The notes beneath the pieces are model-generated. The model was not told the origin of the DNA. It did no database searches and was given only the letters and a program-made list of their open reading frames with translations. Source: JAXLYE01 sp046351595 (GTDB lineage: Bacteria > Myxococcota_A > Polyangia > Palsa-1104 > JAEUJZ01). Taken from it: 64,000 nt of DNA. The DNA lies in contig JAXLYE010000001.1 in the NCBI GenBank assembly GCA_046351595.1, positions 1,736,001 to 1,800,000 of the forward strand. The letters run 5' to 3'. The position numbers were made by a program, and so were the translations under genes. This document shows, in pieces, positions 49,097 through 57,435 of the stretch (positions are counted from its first letter, which is position 1; every line of letters starts with the position of its first letter).

Positions 49097-49327
49097 CGGC
49101 TCAGCATCGGCTCGGCGGCGGTCCGGTATCGGTCTGGCACGGGGCCGCCTGCGAGGGTCGGCGAGCACGCGGGCCAGCCGGGACCGATCGCCGGTGCGCC
49201 CCGGACCGGGGCCGCGCAGCACGGGCTCGCCGCGAGCGTACGGCGCCCATCGCCGGCTTGTCAAAACGTCGGGACGCCTGAGGCGGCTTCAACCGTACGG
49301 CGCCTCGTGGGATACTCGCCGGGCGGC

Positions 49328-52276
49328 ATGCAGGTGCAGCCACATCGGTCGAACCCCGTGGCCCCCCCCGTGGCCGACGTCGCATCGCGCCCGGCGGGCG
49401 GCGCGGCATCCGACGCGGCGAGCGAGCCCGAGGTCTACACGACGGACGCGCGCCCGGCCCGCCCGAACATGCGGGCGGTGTGGCTGGTGCTCGTCCTCCT
49501 GGTCGGGCTGACCGCGGCAGGGCTCGGGCTGGGCCTGGGCGAGTGGCGGCGCCCGCTGGCCGGAGCGCTCGTCGATCCGCTCGGGCGGGTCGACAGCTAC
49601 GGCTGGCCCGGCTGGCAGGGCTACGGCGCCGGGCTGCAGCGCGGCGATCGCGTGCTCGCCGTCGACGGGCAGGCGCTGGGCCGGGGGCCGGCGGCGCTCG
49701 GTGCCCCGGGGCTCGACCGGGCCCTCAGCGGTTCGCTCGATCGTGCGGTCCGGACCGCGCAGCAGGCCGGCCGCTCGCGCGTGCTCCTGACCGTGCAGCG
49801 CGGCGCCGAGCTGCGCGACGTCGAGGTGCCGATCGAGCCGCTCGGCTTCGCGGCGTGGCTCGGCCTGTGCGGCGGCTTCCTGGTCCTGGGCTGGCTCTGG
49901 CTGCTGACGGTGGCGCTGTCCTATCTCATGCGCCCGAGCGGTCGCGCGGTGCGGGCGTTCGTGCGCTGGATCGTGCTCGGCGCGATCATCCTGCTCACCA
50001 GCTTCGACGCGCACACGACGCAGCGGCTCGTCCCGCTGTGGCTGCTCGCGGTGGCGCTGGTGCCGACGTCGATCGTCGAGTTCGGGCTGTGCTTCCCCGA
50101 GCGCGTGCCGCTGCTCATGCGCCGCCCGCGCCTGCTCCATGCGCTGCGGCTCGTCGACGCGCTGGCAGTGGTCGCGGTCTTCTGCGGCTGGCGCGGCGCG
50201 GGCGGGCTGCCCGTCGAGCTGCCCGCGCGGCTGCTCGATGCGCTGTTCGTGCTCGCGGGGCTGGCGCTGCTGGCGCTGCTGCTCTTGCGCTTCGTGCGCA
50301 GCCAGGGGCGGCGGCGGACGCAGCTCGGCCTCGGGCTGCTGCTGCTCGCGCCGGTGCCGCTGGTGCTGGCCGCGAGCCTGCTCGTGCCCGAGTCCGCGGG
50401 CCGCTGGCTCGCGGCGGCGAGCGTGGCCCTGTCGGTGGTGACGGCGCCGGGCCTGTGCTACGCGCTCGTGCGCTACGACTTCTGGAACAGCCGCACCGTG
50501 CTGCAGCGCCGCGGCGTGCGACCGCTTTTGACCGGCGCGCTGAGCGCGTTCGGCGGCCTGCTCTGCGCGCTCTCGTTCCTATTGCTGCAGGGCGGGCCGC
50601 TGTGGGCGCAGCTCGGGCTCGTGGTCCTGGTTTCGGCGCTGCTCGGGCCGCTGCACCGGCGGCTGGTGATCTGGATCGAGTCGCGGCTCTTCAAGGCCGA
50701 CGCGCTGTACCGGCACACCGTCGAGCAGCTGTCGGTGCGCTTCACCGATCTGGGCAGCCAGGCGGCGGTGATCGAGACCGTCGAGCAGGCGGTGCACCGC
50801 GTCTACCAGTGCGAGCGCGTGCGCCTCGTGCCGATCGCGGCGGCCTCGTCGCGGCGCGGGCCGGCGACGACGGAGCTCGCGCCGCTCATGCCGCGGCAGG
50901 CGCTCGCGGTCGCGGCGGCGCTGTCGGGCGAGCGACCGCCGCTCCTGCTCGAGCCGGACGACGGCGCCTCGACCTCGTCCCCGTCCCTGTCGTCGTCCGC
51001 GTCCCAGCCGGAGGCCGTGCCCGCCGAGCGGTCGTCGCGCTCGGCGTCGGGAGAGAACGACCCGCAGCGGACGCCGCGCTACCAGCGACCCCGGCCCGAG
51101 CGCAGCGAGCCGCCCGAGCGCGCGCAGCCGCGACCGCAGCGCCCCCCGCGCTCCCAGCATCCGCAGAAACCGCAGAGGCCGCAGAAGCCGCAGAGGCCGC
51201 AGAGAGCTTGGCGCGAGCTGCGCCGGGCGGCGTCGGCGGCCGGCCTGTTCGGGCTGTCGACGGAGCAGGCCGGGGCCCTGCTGCGCGGCGAGCTCGTGTA
51301 CCTCTCGCCTTCGGGCTCGGTGAAAGACTCGTCGCCGGTGCTGTGGTCGTGGCTGATCATCGCGGTCCGCTTCCGCGACGAGGTCGTCGGCCTGCTGGCG
51401 GTCGCGCCAAAGGCCGAAGCGCGGCTGCTCACCAGCGAGGATCAGGATCTGCTGCGCACCATCGCCAACCAAGCGGCGCTCGCCCTGGCCTGCGCCCGCG
51501 CGCTCGAGGAGGTCGACGGCCTGCGCCGCGCCCAGGAGGCCGCCTCGCGCCAGCAGCTCGACACCGCCATCGGCACGCTCGCCGCCGAGATCGCGCACGA
51601 GATCCGCTTCCCCACCAACTTCTTCCGCGTCCTCCTGGAGCGCCAGCAGCAGGCGCTGCGCGAGGGCCAGGCGCTCAGCGCCGCCGATCTCGACGAGGAT
51701 CTCGACATCGGCCGCGAGGAGGTGGCGCGCCTGGAGCGCATGGCCGACACCCTGCGCCGCGTCGCCCAGCGCCGCCCGCTGGTGCGCCGCATGCAGCCGC
51801 TGCGCCCGATCCTGTTGCACGCGCGCATGCTGCTGCGCGATCGGCTGAAGGGCCGCGCCCTCGAGCTCGACGTCAACCCGGCGCTGCAGGTCGACTGCGA
51901 TCGCGACGCGCTGACGCAGGTGCTCTTGAACCTTCTGGCCAACGCCCTCGATGCCTGCCAGGCGCCGGGGCGCATCGGCGTCAGCGCCGCGGCCGAGCCC
52001 GACGGGCGGCTGCGGGGGGTGGTCTGGGACACCGGCCCCGGGTTCGAGGAGCCCGTGGGCAAGCTGTTCCAGGCCTGGTTCACGACCAAGCTCAACGGCT
52101 CGGGCCTGGGGCTGGCCATCGCCCACCGGCTGGTGCGCGCGCACGGCTGGATCCTCGGGGCCGAGCGCCGCGCCGGCCGCACCTGCTTCGACCTGCTGGT
52201 GAGCGCGGGCGAGTGGCAGCGCAGCGCGACCGAGCGCGGCTTCGAAGACCCCTTCGACACCGACGAGACGACCTGA
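49328..52276 (+). CDS. Membrane sensor histidine kinase with PDZ-like and GAF-like domains
   Basis: 982 residues from ATG 49328 (the frame is open further upstream, without a start context). After a cytoplasmic lead and one membrane helix (about 50-75) a PDZ-like segment follows (GLQRGDRVLAVDGQAL). Next come about seven or eight hydrophobic helices (180-455), and a GAF-like domain that is split by a Ser/Pro/Gln/Arg-rich insert of about 130 residues including QKPQRP repeats. The kinase core has AAEIAHEIRFPTNFF with His757, LLNLLANALDA, WDTGPGFEE and LNGSGLGLAIAHRLV. The H-box reads HEIRFP in place of the usual HEIRNP. No response regulator is adjacent, so it is an orphan kinase. Confidence 0.9.
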   Translation: MQVQPHRSNPVAPPVADVASRPAGGAASDAASEPEVYTTDARPARPNMRAVWLVLVLLVGLTAAGLGLGLGEWRRPLAGALVDPLGRVDSYGWPGWQGYGAGLQRGDRVLAVDGQALGRGPAALGAPGLDRALSGSLDRAVRTAQQAGRSRVLLTVQRGAELRDVEVPIEPLGFAAWLGLCGGFLVLGWLWLLTVALSYLMRPSGRAVRAFVRWIVLGAIILLTSFDAHTTQRLVPLWLLAVALVPTSIVEFGLCFPERVPLLMRRPRLLHALRLVDALAVVAVFCGWRGAGGLPVELPARLLDALFVLAGLALLALLLLRFVRSQGRRRTQLGLGLLLLAPVPLVLAASLLVPESAGRWLAAASVALSVVTAPGLCYALVRYDFWNSRTVLQRRGVRPLLTGALSAFGGLLCALSFLLLQGGPLWAQLGLVVLVSALLGPLHRRLVIWIESRLFKADALYRHTVEQLSVRFTDLGSQAAVIETVEQAVHRVYQCERVRLVPIAAASSRRGPATTELAPLMPRQALAVAAALSGERPPLLLEPDDGASTSSPSLSSSASQPEAVPAERSSRSASGENDPQRTPRYQRPRPERSEPPERAQPRPQRPPRSQHPQKPQRPQKPQRPQRAWRELRRAASAAGLFGLSTEQAGALLRGELVYLSPSGSVKDSSPVLWSWLIIAVRFRDEVVGLLAVAPKAEARLLTSEDQDLLRTIANQAALALACARALEEVDGLRRAQEAASRQQLDTAIGTLAAEIAHEIRFPTNFFRVLLERQQQALREGQALSAADLDEDLDIGREEVARLERMADTLRRVAQRRPLVRRMQPLRPILLHARMLLRDRLKGRALELDVNPALQVDCDRDALTQVLLNLLANALDACQAPGRIGVSAAAEPDGRLRGVVWDTGPGFEEPVGKLFQAWFTTKLNGSGLGLAIAHRLVRAHGWILGAERRAGRTCFDLLVSAGEWQRSATERGFEDPFDTDETT

Positions 52277-52312
52277 TCCCGTCGGGTCCGGCCGGGCTCC
52301 CGCCGTGCCTCG

Positions 52313-53533
52313 CTAGGGCCCGAACGGGCTGGCCACCAGCGCAGCGCCCGCGGCCTGCGCCTCGCGCGCGGGGCGGCGCGGCCGGCTCTCCTTCTCGGCG
52401 AACGGCGAGATCAGGAGCCGCAGCGGGCGCGCCAGCTCGCGGTAGACGCGGGCCACCCGCTCGACCTGGCCGCGCGCCGGGAAGCGCTCGTAGAAGCCGT
52501 CGGCGCGGAAGTCGCGGCGCATCGCCTCCCACGGCCGCAGCCGCTCCTCCCAGCGCCAGACCCGGCCCTCGGCGGGCTCCGCGTCCTCGCGCGCCAGATC
52601 CGCCAGCACCCGCAGCATCGCCTTGAGCGTGACCGGCCGCGTCACCATGTATGCGGCGTGCCCCCAGGCCTCGCCCCAGACCCGCTCGGCGGCCTTGAGG
52701 AAGTCGCGCACGAGGTCGTAGCAGCGGTCGATTGCAGCGGGCGCAGCGGGCGCCGTCGATCCCGTCGCGCGCGCCGAGAGCTGCTGCCAGTCGGCCTGCA
52801 CCCAGCGGTGCAGCTCGTTGAACAGCTCGGCCTGCAGGATCCACTTCTCCTGCCGCGAGCGGCCGCCGAGGCGGTTGATCTTGTAGCGCAGCGGGCTGTC
52901 GGCGTCGCCGTACAGCCGCTCGGCCAGCTTCGCCGCGAACTTCTTGTCGGGCGCGCCCCACGAGACCTTCTCGTACAGGTCGACGAGGTGGCTCTTGTTG
53001 ATGCGCGTGGGCGTCGAGTTGATCGTCACGAACATCTCGGTCGCGAAGTCCTCGCTGCGCCCGTCGAAGATGATGCAGGGCACGGCGATGGTGCGGGCGT
53101 CCTCGGGGTGGTGCTGGCGGTAGAAGTGCAGCGCCGCCAGCCGGTGCTGGCCGTCGATGATCAGGTACTTGCCCAGCGGCTCCTCGAGGTTGCCGACGTT
53201 CTCGAACGAGCCGACCGGATCGAAGCGCAGCGTCTCGGAGGTGAACAGCAGCACCGTCCCGGGGATCGGCGGCTGCGTCATCGCGGTCTCGTAGAAGTTC
53301 TCGATCGCGGCGACCTTCTGCGTCGACAGCTCGCGCTGGAACGCCTTGTCGGTGCGCTCGATGCGCGAGATGAAGCGGCCGACGTCGTCGCGCTCGGCGA
53401 CCTCCTCGGCGGTGATCTTTTCGCCTTCGCTGTAGAAGCGGCTGATGAAGCGGACCTTCTCGAGAAGATCCTCGGCCGGATACGAGATGAAGTAGAAGAC
53501 CCCGTCCTTCTGTCGAATCTGCGTCGCTAACAT
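52313..53533 (-). CDS. DGQHR-domain (DndB-like) protein
   Basis: 406 residues. The family hallmark DGQHRLAAL sits at 127-135 after KYLII, followed by VPCIIFDGRSEDFATEMFVTINSTPTRINKSHL, typical of DGQHR proteins (ParB/Srx-like fold; DndB is the repressor and regulator of DNA phosphorothioation). The N-terminal part has RIERTDKAFQRELSTQKVAAI, also typical. The C-terminal 150 residues are helical and basic. ATG follows a perfect AGGAGG. dndACDE genes are not in the window, so it is an orphan. It converges with the histidine kinase and is divergent from a metallopeptidase. A role in DNA modification or regulation is inferred from family only. Confidence 0.85.
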   Translation of the reverse strand: MLATQIRQKDGVFYFISYPAEDLLEKVRFISRFYSEGEKITAEEVAERDDVGRFISRIERTDKAFQRELSTQKVAAIENFYETAMTQPPIPGTVLLFTSETLRFDPVGSFENVGNLEEPLGKYLIIDGQHRLAALHFYRQHHPEDARTIAVPCIIFDGRSEDFATEMFVTINSTPTRINKSHLVDLYEKVSWGAPDKKFAAKLAERLYGDADSPLRYKINRLGGRSRQEKWILQAELFNELHRWVQADWQQLSARATGSTAPAAPAAIDRCYDLVRDFLKAAERVWGEAWGHAAYMVTRPVTLKAMLRVLADLAREDAEPAEGRVWRWEERLRPWEAMRRDFRADGFYERFPARGQVERVARVYRELARPLRLLISPFAEKESRPRRPAREAQAAGAALVASPFGP

Positions 53534-53557
53534 GGCGTCCTCCTGATGTGGCCGAAG

Positions 53558-53601
53558 AGCAAGCCACAGGAGCCCGACACTGTCAATTCGTTCAGGTGAA
53601 C
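53558..53601 (-). promoter_or_regulatory. Candidate promoter and operator of the DGQHR gene
   Basis: On the minus strand a perfect TTGACA (53586-53581) is followed, 17 bp on, by CTTGCT (53563-53558), a weak -10. Four bases upstream of the -35 lies the 12-bp palindrome GTTCAGGTGAAC (53590-53601), which could bind a dimeric regulator of this gene and of the divergent metallopeptidase gene. Confidence 0.5.
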
Positions 53602-53679
53602 AGATGTGTCAGGTCCACCCCGTTCTCTCGACGCTGTCGCCGCGAAACGAGCGGCGCCGGACTGGCTATCTTTAGGAAC

Positions 53680-54753
53680 ATGGACGCGCGCAAGCCGGCC
53701 CCGGATCGGGCTACACCTGCTGCACCTGCCGCCTCACCTGTCGCATCGCCAGGGGCCGCATCCCTCGACGAGCGGGCGCGGCTCCGGGACCTCGGGCTGC
53801 GCATCGCCGGCACCGCGCTGGAGCCGCTGGTCGCAAAGCTCCAGGCCGAGCTCAGCGCCGCCGGCGTGCGGGTGCAGCCGCGCTGCTACCTGTCGACGGA
53901 GTGGGGCGTCACCGAGGAGGGCGCGGTCACCGCGATCGGCATCCCGTTCTACCTGGCGCACCCCGAGCTCTCGCGCTGGCAGGGCGAGCGGGTCGGCCTG
54001 ATCGAGGGCTACGGCCCGTCGGACACCATGCGCTACCTGCGCCACGAGATGGGCCACGTGGTGAACTACGTCTACGCCCTGCACCGACGGCCCGAGTGGC
54101 TCGCGCTGTTCGGCGACTACGGCCAGCCGTACGAGGAGGAGTACGTGCCGCAGCCGTTCAGCAGCGACTCGGTCTGCCACCTGCCGGGCTGGTACGCGCA
54201 GAAGCACCCCGACGAGGACTGGGCCGAGACGTTCGCGGTGTGGCTGACGCCCGGCCTCGACTGGGCGCACGAGTACGCGGGCTGCCCCGGCGCGCTCAGC
54301 AAGCTGCGCTACTGCGACGCGGTGATGGCCGAGCTGCGCGCGGTGACGCCGCCGCCCGACGACGCCGAGCCCGACGAGGACGTGGCCGTCGTCGACAGGA
54401 CGCTGGCGGATCTGTACGCGCTCGCCGACGATCCCGACATCGTCGCGCCGCCGATCGCGGCGGCGGCGCTGCGCTCGCTACTCTGCGACCTGCAGCCCGA
54501 GGCCGGCGCGCCCGGGCTCGCGGTTTCGGAGCTCTTGCGGCGGCGGCAGCGCGAGCTGGTCACCAACCTGTTCCGCGCCACCGGCCACTTCCCCGAGCGC
54601 ACGCAGCCGCTGCTCCGCCAGCTCGCGGCCGCGGCCGACGCCCTGTCGCTGCGCTACCGCCCCGACGACGAGCTGGCGGCGCTGGTGGCGCTGACGTCGC
54701 TGCTCACGACGCTGGCCATGCGCTTCATCTGCACCGGCCGCTACGCCCCTTGA
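53680..54753 (+). CDS. Putative zinc metallopeptidase, cytoplasmic
   Basis: 357 residues; ATG preceded by AGGA. HExxH motif in YLRHEMGHVVNY (His122, Glu123, His126), then a conserved-looking HPDEDWAETFAVWLTPGLDW that probably carries further ligands, resembling the uncharacterised putative zinc-binding metallopeptidase group (Peptidase_Mx type EDWAETFA). No signal peptide, so a cytoplasmic location is expected. The first 30 residues are Pro/Ala-rich and disordered. Its 3' end overlaps the convergent sulfatase gene by 13 bases. Confidence 0.75.
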   Translation: MDARKPAPDRATPAAPAASPVASPGAASLDERARLRDLGLRIAGTALEPLVAKLQAELSAAGVRVQPRCYLSTEWGVTEEGAVTAIGIPFYLAHPELSRWQGERVGLIEGYGPSDTMRYLRHEMGHVVNYVYALHRRPEWLALFGDYGQPYEEEYVPQPFSSDSVCHLPGWYAQKHPDEDWAETFAVWLTPGLDWAHEYAGCPGALSKLRYCDAVMAELRAVTPPPDDAEPDEDVAVVDRTLADLYALADDPDIVAPPIAAAALRSLLCDLQPEAGAPGLAVSELLRRRQRELVTNLFRATGHFPERTQPLLRQLAAAADALSLRYRPDDELAALVALTSLLTTLAMRFICTGRYAP

Positions 54754-57209
54754 GCCCGCACGCCGGCGCGGCGGCCGACCCGTCGCTCCGACTGGCGCGC
54801 GGCCGGTCGCTCGCTCTGGACCGCGGGCGGCCCGGGCGGCGGCCCTTTTGGCGGCCCGGGAGACTGCCCGGGGGGCTGCCCGACCGACGGCGGCGCGAGC
54901 GGGCGACCGAGGGGCGCGGCCGGCGTCCCGGTCGGCAGCGCAAACGACGGCGCCGCGGCCGTGCGCTCGCGACCGACCGGCACGAGGCGCGAGTACTCGT
55001 TATATCGCCGCAGCACCAGCTGCTGGTTCTTGCGATAGGCCAACAGCGCCTCTCTCTGCTGCGTATACGGCTGACACGACAGGCGCCTTGTCTCGCCCGG
55101 ATCGGTCTTCAGATCAAAGACCCAGCAGGCGTTCTCGCGAAAAGAGAACTGCATCTTGATCTGCTCGGCGCTGATCGAAGAGATCGTATCTTCATTGCCG
55201 TATAAAAAGATGTAGCGGCGCTGGAACGACTCCTGGAACAGCGACTCGCCCTGCAGCCGGCGCGGCTCGTAGCGGACGCCGAGCGCGTCGAGCAGCGTCG
55301 GCAGGACGTCGACGTGGCTGGTCGGCTCGGTCACCCGCCGCGGCGGGAACAGGCGCGGGTGCAGGAGCAGCACCGGGGTGCGGAAGTTCTCGTTATAGCT
55401 CATGCGCGAGTGCGTGTAGTTGTGCGCGTGCTGGCCGAACGCCTCGCCGTGGTCGCCGGCAATCACAAAGATCGTATTATCGATCAGACCGAGCTCTTCG
55501 CACTTTTTATAGATAAGCTGGATCTTCTTATCGAGATAGTGCAGGTTGTTGTAATAAAGATTGAGCGGCCGCGTCGGGCTCATGAAGTGCGACTCGGGGC
55601 CGTAGTCGGGGTAGGGCCAGTGCGCGACGAAGCTGTAGTAGACGCCGACGAAGGGTGTGGCCTGGGCCGTCTGCTCCTGCAGGCGCTTGAGGAAGAAGTC
55701 GACGGTCTCGGCCTCGTCGCGGGCGTGCGAGCGGCCGCCGGGGGCGTTCTTGCGCACGGGCAGCGCGTGGTAGCCGTAGAGCTCGCCGAAGCCGGCGTGC
55801 TGCATGAAGGCGTGCGGGAAGTACCAGTCGAGCGACGCCGGCGTCACCAGGAACGCCCGGTAGGCCGCGCCGAGGTAGCTCACCAGCGACGGCACAAAGA
55901 TGTCCTTGCGGACGTCCCAGATGGCCACCTCGGGCATGACGTACAGGCCCGACATCAGCGAGAAGATGCCGCGCGGGCTGGAGTTGCCGGCCGAGTAGTG
56001 GTTGCCGAGCAGCGTGCCGCGCCGCCCGAGCTCGGCGAGGAACGGCATGGCGACGCGGCCGTCGGGCTGCGGCTTGAGCGCATAGTCAAAGCCGGTGCTC
56101 TCCATCAGCACGACGACGACGTTGTAGGGCTTCTCGCCGGCGCCGGGCGGCAGCACCTTCTTGCGCGGCAGCGCCGGGTCGCCGACGACAAACTGCGGGT
56201 CCACCAGCGCCAGCGTCGGGGCCGAGGCCGGCGGGGCCGCGGGCGCGCTCGCCGGGCCGGGGTCACGAGGGCCGCCCGGGCCGGGGTCCGCCGGGTCGCT
56301 GGGGTCGCCGGGCTCGGCGGGATCGACGGGGTCGCCGGGCTCGCTCGCGGCGCCCGCGGCCCCGAGCGGGGCGGTGCCGGCGGTCGTCGCGGCGGCCGCG
56401 GCCGGTCCGCCGAAGTCGGCGCGCACGCCGCGGTGCACGAGCTCGGCGAGCAGCGCCCCGACCGGGTGGTGCAGCGTCGCCTCACCGAGCGGCGCCGCCG
56501 GCCACAGCGCCGCCGCTACCAGCAGCCCGGCCGCCGCAGCCAGGAGGCCGAAGGGGGCGCCGACCAGGACACGCGCCCCGCGCCCCGTCGTGGCAGCGTC
56601 GACGCCGGCCGGCCGCTCGGCCGCGCGCGCCAGCCGCCGCAAGAGCGGCCACAGCCCGAGGAACGTCAGCGCCGGCAGCACCAGGCACACCGAGTCGATC
56701 CGATCGAGCAGGAGGATCGACTCGCGCAGCGCCGCGGGATCGAGGGCCTCGCGCAAAAGCTCCAGCGTCAGCCCGGTGCCCGTCGCCAGCAGCGTGCCGC
56801 GCTGGGCCTGGCCGAGCATGCCGTAGAGCAGGAGCAGCACCGCCCAGATCGAGAGCCCCGCCGCCTGCCGCAGCCGCGGCCAGCGCGACCCGAGCCGCGC
56901 CCCCGCCTGCGCCACCAGCAGCCCGACGCCCACGACGGCCAGCGACAGGAGCGCATCGGGCACCAGCTGCCGCAGCACCAGCGACGGCGCCACCGGCTCG
57001 CCGGCCCACTGCCGCGGGTCGTGCAGCGCCTCGGCCAGGCGCAGCCGGTAGGCCACCGCCCCGACGAGCAGCGCCGCCAGCACCGCGCCCGCTGAGGCCA
57101 GACCGCTGCCCAGGCTGTCGACGGGGCCGCGCGCGGGCACGGCCCCGGACACGGCCGAGGTCTGGGGCGAGCGCCCAGGCACGGGCTGCAGGAATGCCAT
57201 CGTACCCAT
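54741..57209 (-). CDS. Membrane sulfatase / LTA-synthase-like phosphoglycerol transferase
   Basis: 822 residues. About six hydrophobic helices occupy 35-255, then a linker rich in PGDP/DPAEP repeats (about 285-325), then an alkaline-phosphatase-superfamily domain (about 350-750): VVVVLMESTGFDY with the metal-binding Glu, NHYSAGNSSPRGIFSLMSGL carrying the nucleophile Ser or Thr position, FVIAGDHGEAFGQHAHN with Asp/His ligands, and HVDVLPTLLDALGV. This layout is that of LtaS/MdoB/EptA-like transferases. Acceptor and donor cannot be read; in a Gram-negative a glucan or lipid modification is plausible. The C-terminus is a Pro/Arg-rich tail. ATG 57209 or the Met three codons later may be used. Confidence 0.86.
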   Translation of the reverse strand: MGTMAFLQPVPGRSPQTSAVSGAVPARGPVDSLGSGLASAGAVLAALLVGAVAYRLRLAEALHDPRQWAGEPVAPSLVLRQLVPDALLSLAVVGVGLLVAQAGARLGSRWPRLRQAAGLSIWAVLLLLYGMLGQAQRGTLLATGTGLTLELLREALDPAALRESILLLDRIDSVCLVLPALTFLGLWPLLRRLARAAERPAGVDAATTGRGARVLVGAPFGLLAAAAGLLVAAALWPAAPLGEATLHHPVGALLAELVHRGVRADFGGPAAAAATTAGTAPLGAAGAASEPGDPVDPAEPGDPSDPADPGPGGPRDPGPASAPAAPPASAPTLALVDPQFVVGDPALPRKKVLPPGAGEKPYNVVVVLMESTGFDYALKPQPDGRVAMPFLAELGRRGTLLGNHYSAGNSSPRGIFSLMSGLYVMPEVAIWDVRKDIFVPSLVSYLGAAYRAFLVTPASLDWYFPHAFMQHAGFGELYGYHALPVRKNAPGGRSHARDEAETVDFFLKRLQEQTAQATPFVGVYYSFVAHWPYPDYGPESHFMSPTRPLNLYYNNLHYLDKKIQLIYKKCEELGLIDNTIFVIAGDHGEAFGQHAHNYTHSRMSYNENFRTPVLLLHPRLFPPRRVTEPTSHVDVLPTLLDALGVRYEPRRLQGESLFQESFQRRYIFLYGNEDTISSISAEQIKMQFSFRENACWVFDLKTDPGETRRLSCQPYTQQREALLAYRKNQQLVLRRYNEYSRLVPVGRERTAAAPSFALPTGTPAAPLGRPLAPPSVGQPPGQSPGPPKGPPPGPPAVQSERPAARQSERRVGRRAGVRAQGA

Positions 57210-57435
57210 TTTCGCAAAGCCGCAGCCGCCGCGTCGACTGCCGCGTAACGGCCCTACGTGCGGGCGCCGCGTGCCGGCGCCGCGGCCAGGCGCTGCGAGC
57301 GGGCGCGCGGCACGGCCATCGGGTGGGCGGCAGTGCGCGGCCCGACGCCCAAATGCTGCCTCTTGGGTGCCGCTTAATCTCTGGCTCTGTCCGTCGGGGC
57401 AGTGTGATGTAAAGTGTTAATGTGCGGAGATTATC

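Noticed and set aside
54753..57095. Plus-strand frames opposite the sulfatase gene
   Set aside because: They overlap a clear sulfatase with catalytic motifs; the products have no domains.
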